Of a stretch of 64,000 bases of DNA, positions 17,080-26,100 are shown one piece after another. Source of the stretch: Streptomyces caelestis. GTDB lineage: Bacteria > Actinomycetota > Actinomycetes > Streptomycetales > Streptomycetaceae. A program made the translations under genes and the position numbers. Numbering within the stretch: position 1 is the first letter of the stretch; each line of letters opens with the position of its first letter. The stretch lies in NCBI RefSeq assembly GCF_014205255.1, contig NZ_JACHNE010000001.1, forward strand, positions 2,232,001 to 2,296,000, read 5' to 3'. A model generated the notes under the pieces. That model was not told the DNA's origin, did no database searches, and saw only the letters and a program-made list of their open reading frames with translations.

Positions 17080-17865
17080 CTAGGGATGCCGGCTGCTGAC
17101 GGAGACCACTTCTCCCGTCATGTACGAGGAGTAGCCGGAGGCCAGGAACACGATCACGTTCGCCACCTCCCAGGGCTCGGCGTACCGCCCGTAGGCCTCG
17201 CGGGAGATCAGGTCGGCGAGCAGTTCGGGCGTGGTCACCTTCACCAGGTGCGGATGCATGGCGAGGCTGGGCGCGACGGCGTTGACCCGCACCCCGTACC
17301 CGGCCGCCTCGATGGCCGCGCACCGGGTCAGCGCCATCACGCCGGCCTTCGCGGCGGCGTAGTGGGCCTGCCCTGCCTGGGCGCGCCAGCCGACGACGGA
17401 GGCGTTGTTGACGATGACCCCGCCGCTGTCCCGCATGTGCCTGAGCGCGGCCCGCACGCACCGGAACGTGCCGTTCAGCGTCACGTCCAGGACGCGGGAC
17501 CACTGTTCGTCGGTCATGTCGACGAGATTCGCGGTGCCGCCGAGACCGGCGTTGTTGACCACGACGTCGAGGCGCCCGTGTTCCCGGACGGCCGTGTCGA
17601 AGAGGGCGCGCACCTGCGCTTCGTCGGTGACGTCGCAGGGCACCGCGGCGACCGACGCCGCGCCGAACTCGCCGGTCAGCTCCGCCTCGTGCTCCTTGAG
17701 CCGCCGTAGGTGCGCGTCGCTGATGAGGACGCGGGCGCCCTCCTCCAGGAAGCGGCGCGCGGTGGCCCCGCCGATCCCCGCGCCGGCCGCGGCGGTGATG
17801 ACGGCGGTCCGCCCCTCCAGCATGCCGTGTCCGGGCACGTACGACGGACTCTCGACGTCTGTCAT
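17080..17865 (-). CDS. ipdF: IpdF-like SDR (hydroxy-HIP-CoA dehydrogenase)
   Basis: This 261-residue short-chain dehydrogenase has the unusual cofactor loop TAAAGAGIGGATA, NNAGLGG, NNASVVGWRAQ and catalytic YAAAKAGVMALTRC. These segments, and the VPGHGML near the start, match the IpdF family I recall (Rv3559c), which handles the ring-hydroxylated HIP-CoA intermediate. It is the first gene of the ipdF-kstR2-fadA6 operon. Its ATG lies 14 bases from the KstR2-like site it shares with the divergent acyl-CoA dehydrogenase. Confidence 0.86.
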   Translation of the reverse strand: MTDVESPSYVPGHGMLEGRTAVITAAAGAGIGGATARRFLEEGARVLISDAHLRRLKEHEAELTGEFGAASVAAVPCDVTDEAQVRALFDTAVREHGRLDVVVNNAGLGGTANLVDMTDEQWSRVLDVTLNGTFRCVRAALRHMRDSGGVIVNNASVVGWRAQAGQAHYAAAKAGVMALTRCAAIEAAGYGVRVNAVAPSLAMHPHLVKVTTPELLADLISREAYGRYAEPWEVANVIVFLASGYSSYMTGEVVSVSSRHP

Positions 17866-17878
17866 GGGCTCACGCTAA

Positions 17879-17898
17879 CCTACCAAACACTTGTTAGG
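17879..17898. promoter_or_regulatory. KstR2-like operator in the ipdF/acyl-CoA dehydrogenase divergent promoter
   Basis: The 20-base element is an imperfect palindrome of form CCTA-n-CAA-n4-TTG-n-TAGG. It matches the site at 11878-11897 at most positions (shared CCTAnCAAAC and TTG) and the reported AnCAA...TTGnT core of KstR2 operators. It occupies the 47 bases between the two divergent start codons. Confidence 0.75.
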
Positions 17899-17912
17899 GA
17901 AGGAGGGTGGTC

Positions 17913-19052
17913 GTGGATCTCGCGTTCTCGCCGGCGGACGAGGCGTTCCGCACCGAGGTGCGGCAGTGGCTGCACGCGCGTGTGCCGCGCGAGCCCCTGC
18001 CCTCCCTGGAGACGGCGGACGGCTTCGAAGCCCACCGTGCCTGGGAGGCGGAGCTGGCCGCGGACCGCTGGTCGGTGGTCGACTGGCCGGCGGAGTACGG
18101 CGGGCGGGACGCGGGGCTCCTGCGCTGGCTGGTCTTCGAGGAGGAGTACCACGCGGCGGGCGCCCCGGGACGCGTCGGGCAGAACGGCATCCATCTGCTC
18201 GCCCCGACCCTCTTCGCCCACGGCACCGAGGAGCAGCGGGCCCGGGTGCTGCCCCCGATGGCCCGCGGAGAGGTGATCTGGGCGCAGGCCTGGTCGGAGC
18301 CCGAGGCCGGTTCGGACCTGGCGTCCCTGCGGGCGAGAGCCGTGCGCACGGACGGCGGCTGGCTTTTGAGCGGCCAGAAGACGTGGTCCTCGCGTGCCGC
18401 GTTCGCCGACCGCGCGTTCGGCCTGTTCCGCAGCGACCCGGACACGGCGAAGCCCCACCAGGGCCTGACGTACCTCATGTTCGCCCTGCGCGCCCCCGGT
18501 GTCAGGGTCCGCCCCCTCGCCCGCCTCGACGGCAAGCCGGCGTTCGCGGAGCTGTTCCTGGACGAGGTCTTCGTGCCCGACGAGGACGTGATCGGCGAAC
18601 CCGGCCAGGGCTGGCGGATCGCGATGGCGACGGCGGGCAACGAACGCGGGCTGATGCTCCGCTCCCCGGGCCGTTTCCTCGCGGCCGCGCGCCGGCTGGA
18701 GGGGCTCTGGCGGGAGCGGGGCGGCCCGGGGTCCGAGCGGGACCGGGTGGCCGACGCCCTGATCGGCGCCCGCGCCTACCAGCTCTTCACCTACGCGGCC
18801 GCCTCCCGCTTCCTGGACGGCGAGGCCGTCGGCCCGGAGTCGAGCCTGAACAAGGTCTTCTGGTCCGAACTGGACATCGCGCTGCACGAGACGGCCCTCG
18901 ACCTCCTCGGCCCGGAGGGCGAGCCGGCGGACACCGACTGGGCGCAGCGGTACGTCTTCGCACTCGCCGGCCCGATCTACGCGGGCACGAACGAGATCCA
19001 GCGCGACATCATCGCCGAGCGCCTGCTCGGCCTGCCGAAGGGACGCCGCTGA
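17913..19052 (+). CDS. Acyl-CoA dehydrogenase, FadE31-like, large subunit of a pair
   Basis: This 379-residue flavoprotein dehydrogenase has AQAWSEPEAGSDLASLR (FAD/substrate loop), GQKTWSSRA and a C-terminal GPIYAGTNEIQRDIIAERLLG. These features fit the FadE31-like enzymes of the KstR2 regulon. I chose GTG 17913 because AGGAGG ends six bases before it; the GTG at 17907 directly follows the ribosome-binding site and is unlikely. The stop overlaps the ATG of the next gene (ATGA). The two unequal dehydrogenases in tandem suggest the heteromeric acyl-CoA dehydrogenases typical of steroid pathways. Confidence 0.85.
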   Translation: MDLAFSPADEAFRTEVRQWLHARVPREPLPSLETADGFEAHRAWEAELAADRWSVVDWPAEYGGRDAGLLRWLVFEEEYHAAGAPGRVGQNGIHLLAPTLFAHGTEEQRARVLPPMARGEVIWAQAWSEPEAGSDLASLRARAVRTDGGWLLSGQKTWSSRAAFADRAFGLFRSDPDTAKPHQGLTYLMFALRAPGVRVRPLARLDGKPAFAELFLDEVFVPDEDVIGEPGQGWRIAMATAGNERGLMLRSPGRFLAAARRLEGLWRERGGPGSERDRVADALIGARAYQLFTYAAASRFLDGEAVGPESSLNKVFWSELDIALHETALDLLGPEGEPADTDWAQRYVFALAGPIYAGTNEIQRDIIAERLLGLPKGRR

Positions 19053-20017
19053 TGCGTTTCCTCCTCGACGACGGGCAGCGCGCCTTCGCCGCCTCGCTGG
19101 ACGCCCTGCTGACGGCGGCGGACCCGGCGGGCGTGGTGCGGGAGTGGAGCCGGGGCGACCATGCGAGCGGGCGGGCGCTGTGGTCCCGTCTCGCGCGGGC
19201 GGGCGTGTTCGCGCTGGCGGTTCCGGAGACGTACGAAGGCGGCCTGGGGCCGCGTCCGGTCGAGCTGGCCGTCGCCTTCGTGGAGCTGGGCCGCCATGCG
19301 GTGCCGGGCCCGCTGGTCGAGACGGTGACGGCGGCGGTGCTCCTCACGGGGGCCGACCCGGGCATCGCCGAGCGGCTGCTGCCGGTGCTGGCGTCCGGGG
19401 AGAGGATGGCGACGGTGGCCCCCGCGGGCGCATACGCCCTGGACGGCGACGCGGCCACCCTACGGCTCTCCTGGGAGCCCGACGGCATCCGCCTCTCCCC
19501 CGGCCACGGCCCCGTCCGCCCCTCCCTCGACCCCGCCCGTCGCCTCACCCCCCTCGCCCCCGGCGGCGAACTCCTCGACGCCCCCACCGGACAGGCCCTC
19601 ACCTGGGCCCGTCTCGCCACCGCCGCCCAAGCGCTCGGGGTGGGCCTCGCACTCCTCGACAGAACCGTCGGACACGTCAGGCGACGCACCCAGTTCGGCG
19701 CCCCCGTCGGGTCGTTCCAGGCGGTCAAGCACCGGCTGGCCGACGCGAAGATCGCCCTGGAGTTCGCGCGCCCGCTGGTCTTCGGTGCCGCCCTGACCCT
19801 GCGGCCGGCCGATGCCGCCGCCGCCAAGGTCGCCGCGTGCGAGGCGGCGTACACCACCGCCCGCACCGCGCTGCAGTTGCACGGCGCGATCGGCTACACG
19901 GCGGAGTACGACCTGTCGCTGTGGCTGACCAAGGCCCGGGCCCTGCGCACCGCCTGGGGCGATCCCCACGAGTGCCGGGCCCTGGTCGTCAGTGCGGCTG
20001 ATGATCGCCGCTGGTGA
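19052..20017 (+). CDS. Acyl-CoA dehydrogenase, small partner subunit
   Basis: This 321-residue member of the acyl-CoA dehydrogenase family is shorter than the usual 380. It keeps RRTQFGAPVGSFQAVKHRLAD (FAD-binding arginine and dimer region) and LHGAIGYTAEYDLSLWL. The middle part (about residues 130-200) is reduced and rich in Pro. Such short subunits pair with a full-length one in the alpha2-beta2 dehydrogenases of cholesterol degradation, so I infer it partners the gene upstream. Its 3' end overlaps the convergent qcrB by 29 bases. Confidence 0.83.
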   Translation: MRFLLDDGQRAFAASLDALLTAADPAGVVREWSRGDHASGRALWSRLARAGVFALAVPETYEGGLGPRPVELAVAFVELGRHAVPGPLVETVTAAVLLTGADPGIAERLLPVLASGERMATVAPAGAYALDGDAATLRLSWEPDGIRLSPGHGPVRPSLDPARRLTPLAPGGELLDAPTGQALTWARLATAAQALGVGLALLDRTVGHVRRRTQFGAPVGSFQAVKHRLADAKIALEFARPLVFGAALTLRPADAAAAKVAACEAAYTTARTALQLHGAIGYTAEYDLSLWLTKARALRTAWGDPHECRALVVSAADDRRW

Positions 20018-21671
20018 TCTCCCGGTACTCCTCCACCGTCGGCTTCTCGATCCGCGCGTCGGGCCCGAACATCGCCTTCGCGAGGCGGGCACGCAGCCGC
20101 TCGGACCGCTTGACCTTGCGGCGGACACCTCCCGCGTCGACCACCGGCCCCACCTCGTACGGCGGGTTCTGCTCGTGCTGGGTGAGGGTGAACAGCTCCG
20201 CCTGCGAGAGGGGCTCGTGCACCTCGGTGTACTCGCCGTTCGGCAGCCGTTTGATGGTGCCGGTCTCCCTGCCGTGCAGCACCTTGGCGCGGTCGCGGCG
20301 CTGGAGGCCCATGCAGATCTTCTTCGTGACGACGAAGGCGACGACCGGCAGCACGAAGGCGCCGATCCGCACGAACCAGGTGATCGCGTTGATGGACAGA
20401 TGCAGATGCGTGGCCACGATGTCGTTGCCGCCGCCGATCAGCAGCACCGCGTACAGGGTCAGCCAGGCCACGCCCAGGCCGGTGCGCACGGGCGCGTTGC
20501 GCGGCCGGTCGAGGATGTGGTGCTCGCGTTTGTCGCCGGTGATCCACGCCTCGATGAAGGGGTAGACGCCGATGGCGAGCATGACCAGCGGGAAGAGCGC
20601 GAACGGGATGAACACGCCGAGCACCAGCGTGTGGCCCCACAGGTTGATCTCCCATCCCGGCATCACCCGGATCAGCCCCTCGGAGAACCCGAGGTACCAG
20701 TCGGGCTGGGCGCCCGTGGTGACCAGGTCGGGGCGGTAGGGGCCGAAGGCCCACACGGGGTTGATCTGGGCGATCGCGCCCATGACGGTCAGGACGCCGA
20801 AGACGAGGAAGAAGAAGCCGCCCGCCTTGGCCATGTAGACCGGCAGGAAGGGCATCCCGACGACCGACCGCTCCTTGCGTCCGGGGCCCGGGAACTGGGT
20901 GTGCTTGTGGTAGAAGACCAGGATCAGATGGGCGGTCACCAGGCCCAGCATGATCCCGGGCAGCAGCAGCACATGGACCGGGAAGAGGCGCGAGATGATG
21001 TCGTCGCCCGGGAACTCCCCGCCGAAGAGGAAGAACGCCACATACGTCCCGACGATCGGGATCGACAGGATCGCGCCGTGCGCGAAGCGCAGGCCGGTGC
21101 CGGACAGCAGGTCGTCGGGGAGGGAGTAGCCGGTCAGGCCGGTGATGATGCCGAGCATCAGCAGGGTCCAGCCGAAGACCCAGTTGAGCTCGCGGGGCTT
21201 GCGGAAGGCGCCGGTGAAGAACACCCGCATCATGTGCACCATCATGCCGGTGATGAAGACCAGCGCCGCCCAGTGGTGGATCTGCCGCATCAGCAGCCCG
21301 CCGCGCACGTCGAAGCTGATGTCCAGCGTGGACTCGAACGCCCTGGACATGAGCACGCCGTTGAGCTCCGTGTAGGAGCCGTTGTAGACGACCTCCTGCA
21401 TGCTCGGTTCGAAGAACAGGGTGAGGTAGACGCCGGTGAGGATCAGGACGATGAAGCTGTAGAGGGTGACCTCGCCCAGCATGAAGGACCAGTGGTCCGG
21501 GAAGACCTTGCGCATGTTGGCCTTGGCCAGCGCGTAGAGCCCGAGCCGTCCGTCCGCCCAGTCGGCGAGCTTCTCGCCCTTGACGGCCGGAGGCCTCCTG
21601 CGGGCGGAAGCCGTCCCGTACACCCCTCGTGCGCCGTCGTCGTACACCCGTCGTGCGCCGTCGTCGCCCAT
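19989..21671 (-). CDS. qcrB: Solitary cytochrome b subunit of the bc1 complex (QcrB paralogue)
   Basis: This 560-residue multi-pass membrane protein carries the four haem-ligand histidines in MRQIHHWAALVFITGMMVHMM and VHVLLLPGIMLGLVTAH, and a PDWY quinol-site motif in place of the common PEWY. It is the quinol-oxidising subunit of the menaquinol:cytochrome c reductase. The usual neighbours qcrA, qcrC and cta genes are absent, so this is probably an extra copy separate from the main qcr cluster. The N-terminus holds two 8-residue repeats (DDGARRVY and DDGARGVY). ATG 21671 has a GGGAGG motif upstream. Confidence 0.88.
   Translation of the reverse strand: MGDDGARRVYDDGARGVYGTASARRRPPAVKGEKLADWADGRLGLYALAKANMRKVFPDHWSFMLGEVTLYSFIVLILTGVYLTLFFEPSMQEVVYNGSYTELNGVLMSRAFESTLDISFDVRGGLLMRQIHHWAALVFITGMMVHMMRVFFTGAFRKPRELNWVFGWTLLMLGIITGLTGYSLPDDLLSGTGLRFAHGAILSIPIVGTYVAFFLFGGEFPGDDIISRLFPVHVLLLPGIMLGLVTAHLILVFYHKHTQFPGPGRKERSVVGMPFLPVYMAKAGGFFFLVFGVLTVMGAIAQINPVWAFGPYRPDLVTTGAQPDWYLGFSEGLIRVMPGWEINLWGHTLVLGVFIPFALFPLVMLAIGVYPFIEAWITGDKREHHILDRPRNAPVRTGLGVAWLTLYAVLLIGGGNDIVATHLHLSINAITWFVRIGAFVLPVVAFVVTKKICMGLQRRDRAKVLHGRETGTIKRLPNGEYTEVHEPLSQAELFTLTQHEQNPPYEVGPVVDAGGVRRKVKRSERLRARLAKAMFGPDARIEKPTVEEYREITSGDHQPH
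21618..21665. repeat. Two 24-bp tandem repeats in the qcrB N-terminus
   Basis: Copies at 21618-21641 and 21642-21665 differ at one base and encode eight residues each, in the cytoplasmic N-terminal extension of QcrB. Confidence 0.85.
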
Positions 21672-21803
21672 ACGTCGTCGCCTCCCCGTCGGATCCTTCC
21701 CAGCGTGGCACGGCAGCGCGGCAGCGCAAATGGGACGTGGGGACGGCTGGGCCAGGGGCGGTGGGATTGGGCCAGGAGGGCGAGCAGGCGGCTCGTCGCG
21801 GGC

Positions 21804-22529
21804 TCAGGCCCGCCGCACGATCCCCTGCGCCCGCGCGGCCACCAGCCACTTCGGGAACTCGCCCACCAGCCGGTCGTACAGCTCGGCGTCCGGCACCGCC
21901 CGCGGGTCCTCACCCGCGTGGAAGAACCCGGCGTTGTCGATGATCCGCTTGCCCGGCACGGCCAGCTCGTCCAGCTTGCGCAGGAAGTCGAACTGCTTGC
22001 TGCCCGGGTCGCCGAAGCCGATGAACTGCCAGAACAGGGGCAGCTTCGCCGCCTTGCACAGGTACCGCTCCGCGGCGAGCTTGTTGACGGGCCCGCCGTC
22101 GGTCTGGAAGACCACCAGGGCCGGATCGGTCGCCCCGCTGTCGACGTAGTGGTCGATGACGGCGTCCATCGCCAGGTGGTAGCTGGTCTTCCCCATGTGC
22201 CCGAGCCCGGCCACGATCCGGTCGATCCGCCCCTGGTGGCCGGCCAGAGCGATCTCGGTCTCGGCGTCGACGTCCGTGGAGAAGAACACGACCGGCACCG
22301 TGCCGTCGTCATCGAGATGCGCCGACAGTCCGAGCACCCGGTCGGCGAGCGCCTGCACGCTGCCGTCCTTGTAGTACGGCCTCATCGAGCCGGAATGGTC
22401 GACCACGAGGTAGACCGCGGCCCGCAGCCCGTCGAGGCCGTGCTTCGTGAGGGAGACCCCGGCGCTCTTGTAGAGGTTCACCAGCGCGGGAGCGGTCTCC
22501 TGGACCTTGCTCAGACTGATCGCGGCCAT
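21804..22529 (-). CDS. von Willebrand factor A domain protein (TerF-like)
   Basis: This 241-residue protein is essentially one vWA domain. The metal-ion-dependent adhesion site reads VDHSGSMRPYY (DxSxS), with a downstream threonine in GKTSYH and an aspartate in FQTDGGPV. Proteins of this type occur in tellurium-resistance and stress gene clusters and act as protein-binding modules. There is no signal peptide. The ATG at 22529 is preceded by GAGAG. A 36-bp piece of this gene is duplicated at 23031-23066, just before the caspase operon. Confidence 0.8.
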   Translation of the reverse strand: MAAISLSKVQETAPALVNLYKSAGVSLTKHGLDGLRAAVYLVVDHSGSMRPYYKDGSVQALADRVLGLSAHLDDDGTVPVVFFSTDVDAETEIALAGHQGRIDRIVAGLGHMGKTSYHLAMDAVIDHYVDSGATDPALVVFQTDGGPVNKLAAERYLCKAAKLPLFWQFIGFGDPGSKQFDFLRKLDELAVPGKRIIDNAGFFHAGEDPRAVPDAELYDRLVGEFPKWLVAARAQGIVRRA

Positions 22530-22554
22530 GGGCTTACTCTCTCACTCCCCGACG

Positions 22555-22718
22555 GCCGCTCCGTCACCCGCTCCTCGCGTTCGCGCGGCTCGGCCCGGCG
22601 CAGCCGCAGCGGCACGCCCACGTTCTCGGCGGCGGTGAGGACGGGAATGAGCCCGAAGGACTCGAAGACGAAACCGATCCGGTCGCGGCGCAGTTCCAGC
22701 AGCCCGCTCTCGCTCAGC
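22555..22718 (-). pseudogene. Inverted middle fragment of an ABC-transporter ATPase
   Basis: Read leftwards, this piece encodes SESGLLELRRDRIGFVFESF followed by GLIPVLTAAENVGVPLRLRR and EPREREERV. That is the Q-loop region (normally RIGFVFQSF) of a lipoprotein- or macrolide-type ABC ATPase. There is no Walker A, LSGGQ signature or start codon on this strand. It abuts, in opposite orientation, the C-terminal fragment that follows, so an inversion with deletions has destroyed the gene. Boundaries are approximate. Confidence 0.72.
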
Positions 22719-23024
22719 GCCGAGAAGTCGGGCACGACGGTCGTCATCGTCACGCACGACCAGGCGGTCGCCGGCGAGGTCCGCCGCACGGTCGCGATCC
22801 GCGACGGTCGCACCTCGACGGAGGTGCTGCGCCGCACGGAGGTCGACGAGACGGGCCAGGAGTCCCTGGTGGCCCGCGAGTACGCGATGCTCGACCGCGC
22901 GGGCCGCCTCCAGCTGCCGGCCGAGTACACGACGGCCCTGGGCATGCGGGACCGGGTGCTGCTGGAACTGGAGGAGGACCACATCCAGGTGTGGCCGGAC
23001 GGGGGCGGGGGTGGGAGCGGCTGA
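22716..23024 (+). pseudogene. C-terminal fragment of the same ABC-transporter ATPase
   Basis: The open frame resumes with KSGTTVVIVTHDQAVAGEVRR, the H-loop and following strand of an ABC ATPase. It continues into an AbrB-like C-terminal extension (MLDRAGRLQLPAEYTTALGM, then ELEEDHIQVWPDG) and stops at 23022-23024. It has no start of its own and no nucleotide-binding motifs upstream in frame. Together with the inverted fragment it is a relic of one gene. Confidence 0.72.
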
Positions 23025-23030
23025 GGACAT

Positions 23031-23066
23031 CGGGTCCTCAGCCGCGTGGAAGAACCCGGCGTTGTC
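23031..23066. repeat. 36-bp duplicate of part of the vWA gene
   Basis: These bases match 21903-21938, inside the vWA coding region, at 35 of 36 positions and in the same orientation. Read leftwards both encode DNAGFFHA(G/A)EDP. The copy is a scrap of a second vWA gene or a footprint of recombination. Confidence 0.88.
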
Positions 23067-23140
23067 TCATGCCACGGACGCTCGCATCTGCCCATGACGC
23101 GGTCCCTCGCTCTGCGATGATTGCCCACTCGTGGCATGAG
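23066..23140. promoter_or_regulatory. 10-bp perfect inverted repeat flanking 55 bases upstream of the caspase operon
   Basis: CTCATGCCAC at 23066-23075 and GTGGCATGAG at 23131-23140 are exact reverse complements. The right arm ends inside the GAGGGGG ribosome-binding site of the gene starting at 23149, so a folded leader could hide it. Alternatively it is a two-site operator or the edge of an inserted segment. Confidence 0.55.
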
Positions 23141-23148
23141 GGGGACAA

Positions 23149-26100
23149 GTGGATTCGGGGCGGGCTGAGGCTGCTGAACCGGGCAAGCGGCGGGCGTTGG
23201 TCGTCGGGGTCGGCCGGACCCCCGCGCTGGAGCGGGACGAGCATCTCGCCCGGCGTTATCCGGCCCTCGAAAGTGCTTCCGAGGACGTCGAACTCGTGGG
23301 CCGAGCGCTGCGACAGTCGCAATACGAGGTACGTGAGCTGAAGGACCCCGGCGGCTTCGAGCTGCTGGGCGCCCTCCAGGAGTTCTTCGACGAGTGCTCC
23401 CCCGGCGACACCGCGTTTCTCTACGTGTCCTGTCACGGTACGACCGTGGGCAAGCGGGACCATCTCCTGCCCGCCGACGCACAGCCGGGCCGCGTGGATC
23501 CGACTGGTGGCCGGTCGCTCCTGGACCGCACCCTGATAGCCGCCGACCCCGAGGGACTGCTCGACGGGCTGCCCGCCGGCGTGACGACGGTCGTCTGCCT
23601 GGACACCTGCCGCACCGAGGAGCCCACGCCCCTGGCCGCGCAGAGCAGGAGAACCGTGCTCTCGGCCGCCGAGGACGTGTACTGGCTGTACAGCTGCGGC
23701 CGGGGCGAACGCTCCTACGCGGACCCCCAGGAAGGCAGTTGGTTCGGCCGGGCTCTCGCCAAGGCGCTCGCGCCGACGACCCAGCCGACCACCTTCGCCG
23801 ACCTCGTCCGCTACACGCGTACGGCGGTGCGCCGGAACGCGTCCGACGCGGGCGTCATGCCGCCCACCGTCGACCGGTACTTCCCGCACGGCCTCAACGC
23901 GGACGGCCCCGGCCCCGTGCTGTGCGAGGGCGCACAGGAGGCGTACCGGTGGACGACCATGATCGAGCAGTCGTGCCTGTGGCAGTACACGTCGGGCACC
24001 CCGGCCGTGCACGAGCGGGTCAAGAAGCGGCTCGGCGCGCTCGTCGAGCACATCGTGGACTCCCTCTCCACCGAGGGCGCGCACCGCGACGACCCGTGGG
24101 CCGACCCCACCTATCCGGTCCGGGTGGTCGAGCAGGTGGAGACCCTGGTCAGGCGGGCCCGCCTGGAGGGCCGCGACCTGCTCTCGCCCGCCGAGACGGC
24201 GGCGCTGCTCGCCGCGCCCGTCGTGCAGGAGGGCGTCGTCGCCATCGCGCTCGAAGAGCTGCGCAGGACGATGTCCGAGGGCATGGACGTCAAGAACTCG
24301 GCGGACGACACTCTCGAAGGCCACGACCGCCTGGTCCGGGACGCCGCCCACGACGTGGCTCGCGCGCACTCCCAGGTGCGGCGCACCGTCGCGACCCTGC
24401 GCCGCCGTGGCCTCAAGGAACAGACGGCGGCGGCCGACCACTGGCTGCGGCACCGCTTCATCACCGACTGGGACCTGCTCTGGGAAGGCACGGGCGACTA
24501 CTCGGCCGTGGACACGATCCTCGACCTGCTGGTGAGCGCGATCCTGGACGCGGCCGCCGACCCCACGGGAACACCGGTCAGGGCGACGACCAGGCTCACC
24601 GTCGACGGCCAGGTGCGCCAGGTCCTCGGTCATCTGACGGTCCATCCGAGTACCAGCCCGCGTATCAACGACGCGCGCGGCGGCGACGACTGGAGCACCT
24701 ACCCGCCGGTGCCCGGGAACCAGTGGCGCGCCTCGGACCTCGCCCGTCTGCTGTGGACGGCCGGCCTCCAGGCCGCCGACCCGCGCCGGATGTCGAGCGT
24801 CCTCGTCGACCACCTCGGCGCCCATGAGCCCCTGGACCCGGACGACGTCGTGGCCGCCCTGTCCGCCGACTTCGGCTACGACGTGACGCCCCTGGGCGAA
24901 CAGGACGACTGCGCCTACGAACTCACCGTCCGGTTCGCATGTCCCCATCCGGCGCTGCACGTGGCCGTCGAGGAGCTCGCCGCGCGGACGAACGCGACCG
25001 TGAGCCTGCTGCACCAGGAGTGCCAGAAGGCCCGTACGACCCCTCCGGCCCTGCTGCGCGGATTCCCCGAGCGCGTCACCACCGATCAGCTCGTCCCCCT
25101 GGCCGAGCGGTACAAGCAGCCGCTGGAACGCTTCCGCCTGGCCGAGGACGAGATCCGGCCACTGCTGATGGGCACCCAGCTCTACGGCGATCCGATGCTG
25201 GCGGTGCGCGAGCTGTACCAGAACGCCCTGGACGCCTGCCGTTACCGTGACATGCGTCGGCAGTACGGCGCCGCGCAGGGGCGGCCCGGGCCCGACTGGC
25301 AGCCGAGGATCACGTTCACACAGGGCTGGGACACCGAGGGCAGGCCGTACATCGAGTGCACGGACAACGGTTCCGGCATGAACCGTGCCAAGCTGACCTC
25401 GATGTTCGCCCGCGCCGGCAAGCGGTACGAGCAGGATCCGGAGTTCGTCCAGGAACGGCGCAACTGGCGCCGCGCCGGCCTCGGCGAGATGCCCCTCAAC
25501 TCCCGTTTCGGCATCGGCGTCTTCAGCTACTTCATGCTGGCCGAGGAGGTGGTCGTCTGGACGAGCCCCGTGGACCACTACGGCCGTGCCCTCCAGTTGG
25601 AGCCGCTGCGGGCCGACATCCAGTCCGGGTCGGGGCTGCTGCGGATCGGCGAGGATCCGCATGTGGCGCTGGACGGGGGGACGCGGGTGCGGCTGTATCT
25701 GGGGCAGGACCAGGCCCAGCAGCCCTCGTTGCTCGAAACCCTCGAGTCCTTCCTCTGGGTGGCGGACTTCGAGGTGGAGGCACTGGAGTACGCGAGCGAT
25801 GAACCCGACTCCCTCGTGGGGCACCACCGTTGGGAGCCGGGCACGCTCACCGCTCCGGCGCCGAAGCCCTGGCGCTATGACGCCGTTCAGGGATCTCGTG
25901 ACATCTGGCTGGTGCAGGGCAAGGGTCAGTGGCTGCTGGACGGTGTGGTGATCAAGGACGCACCGGAGGTCTACGGCCGGGTCGTCAACCTGCGGGAGCG
26001 ACACCGTCCGGAGCCCAGCGTGGACCGCAACAACCTCATATCCTGGGACGCGCCGGCGGTGACCAGCGAGCTCCTGGAGGCCACGGAGAGGGCCACGGCC

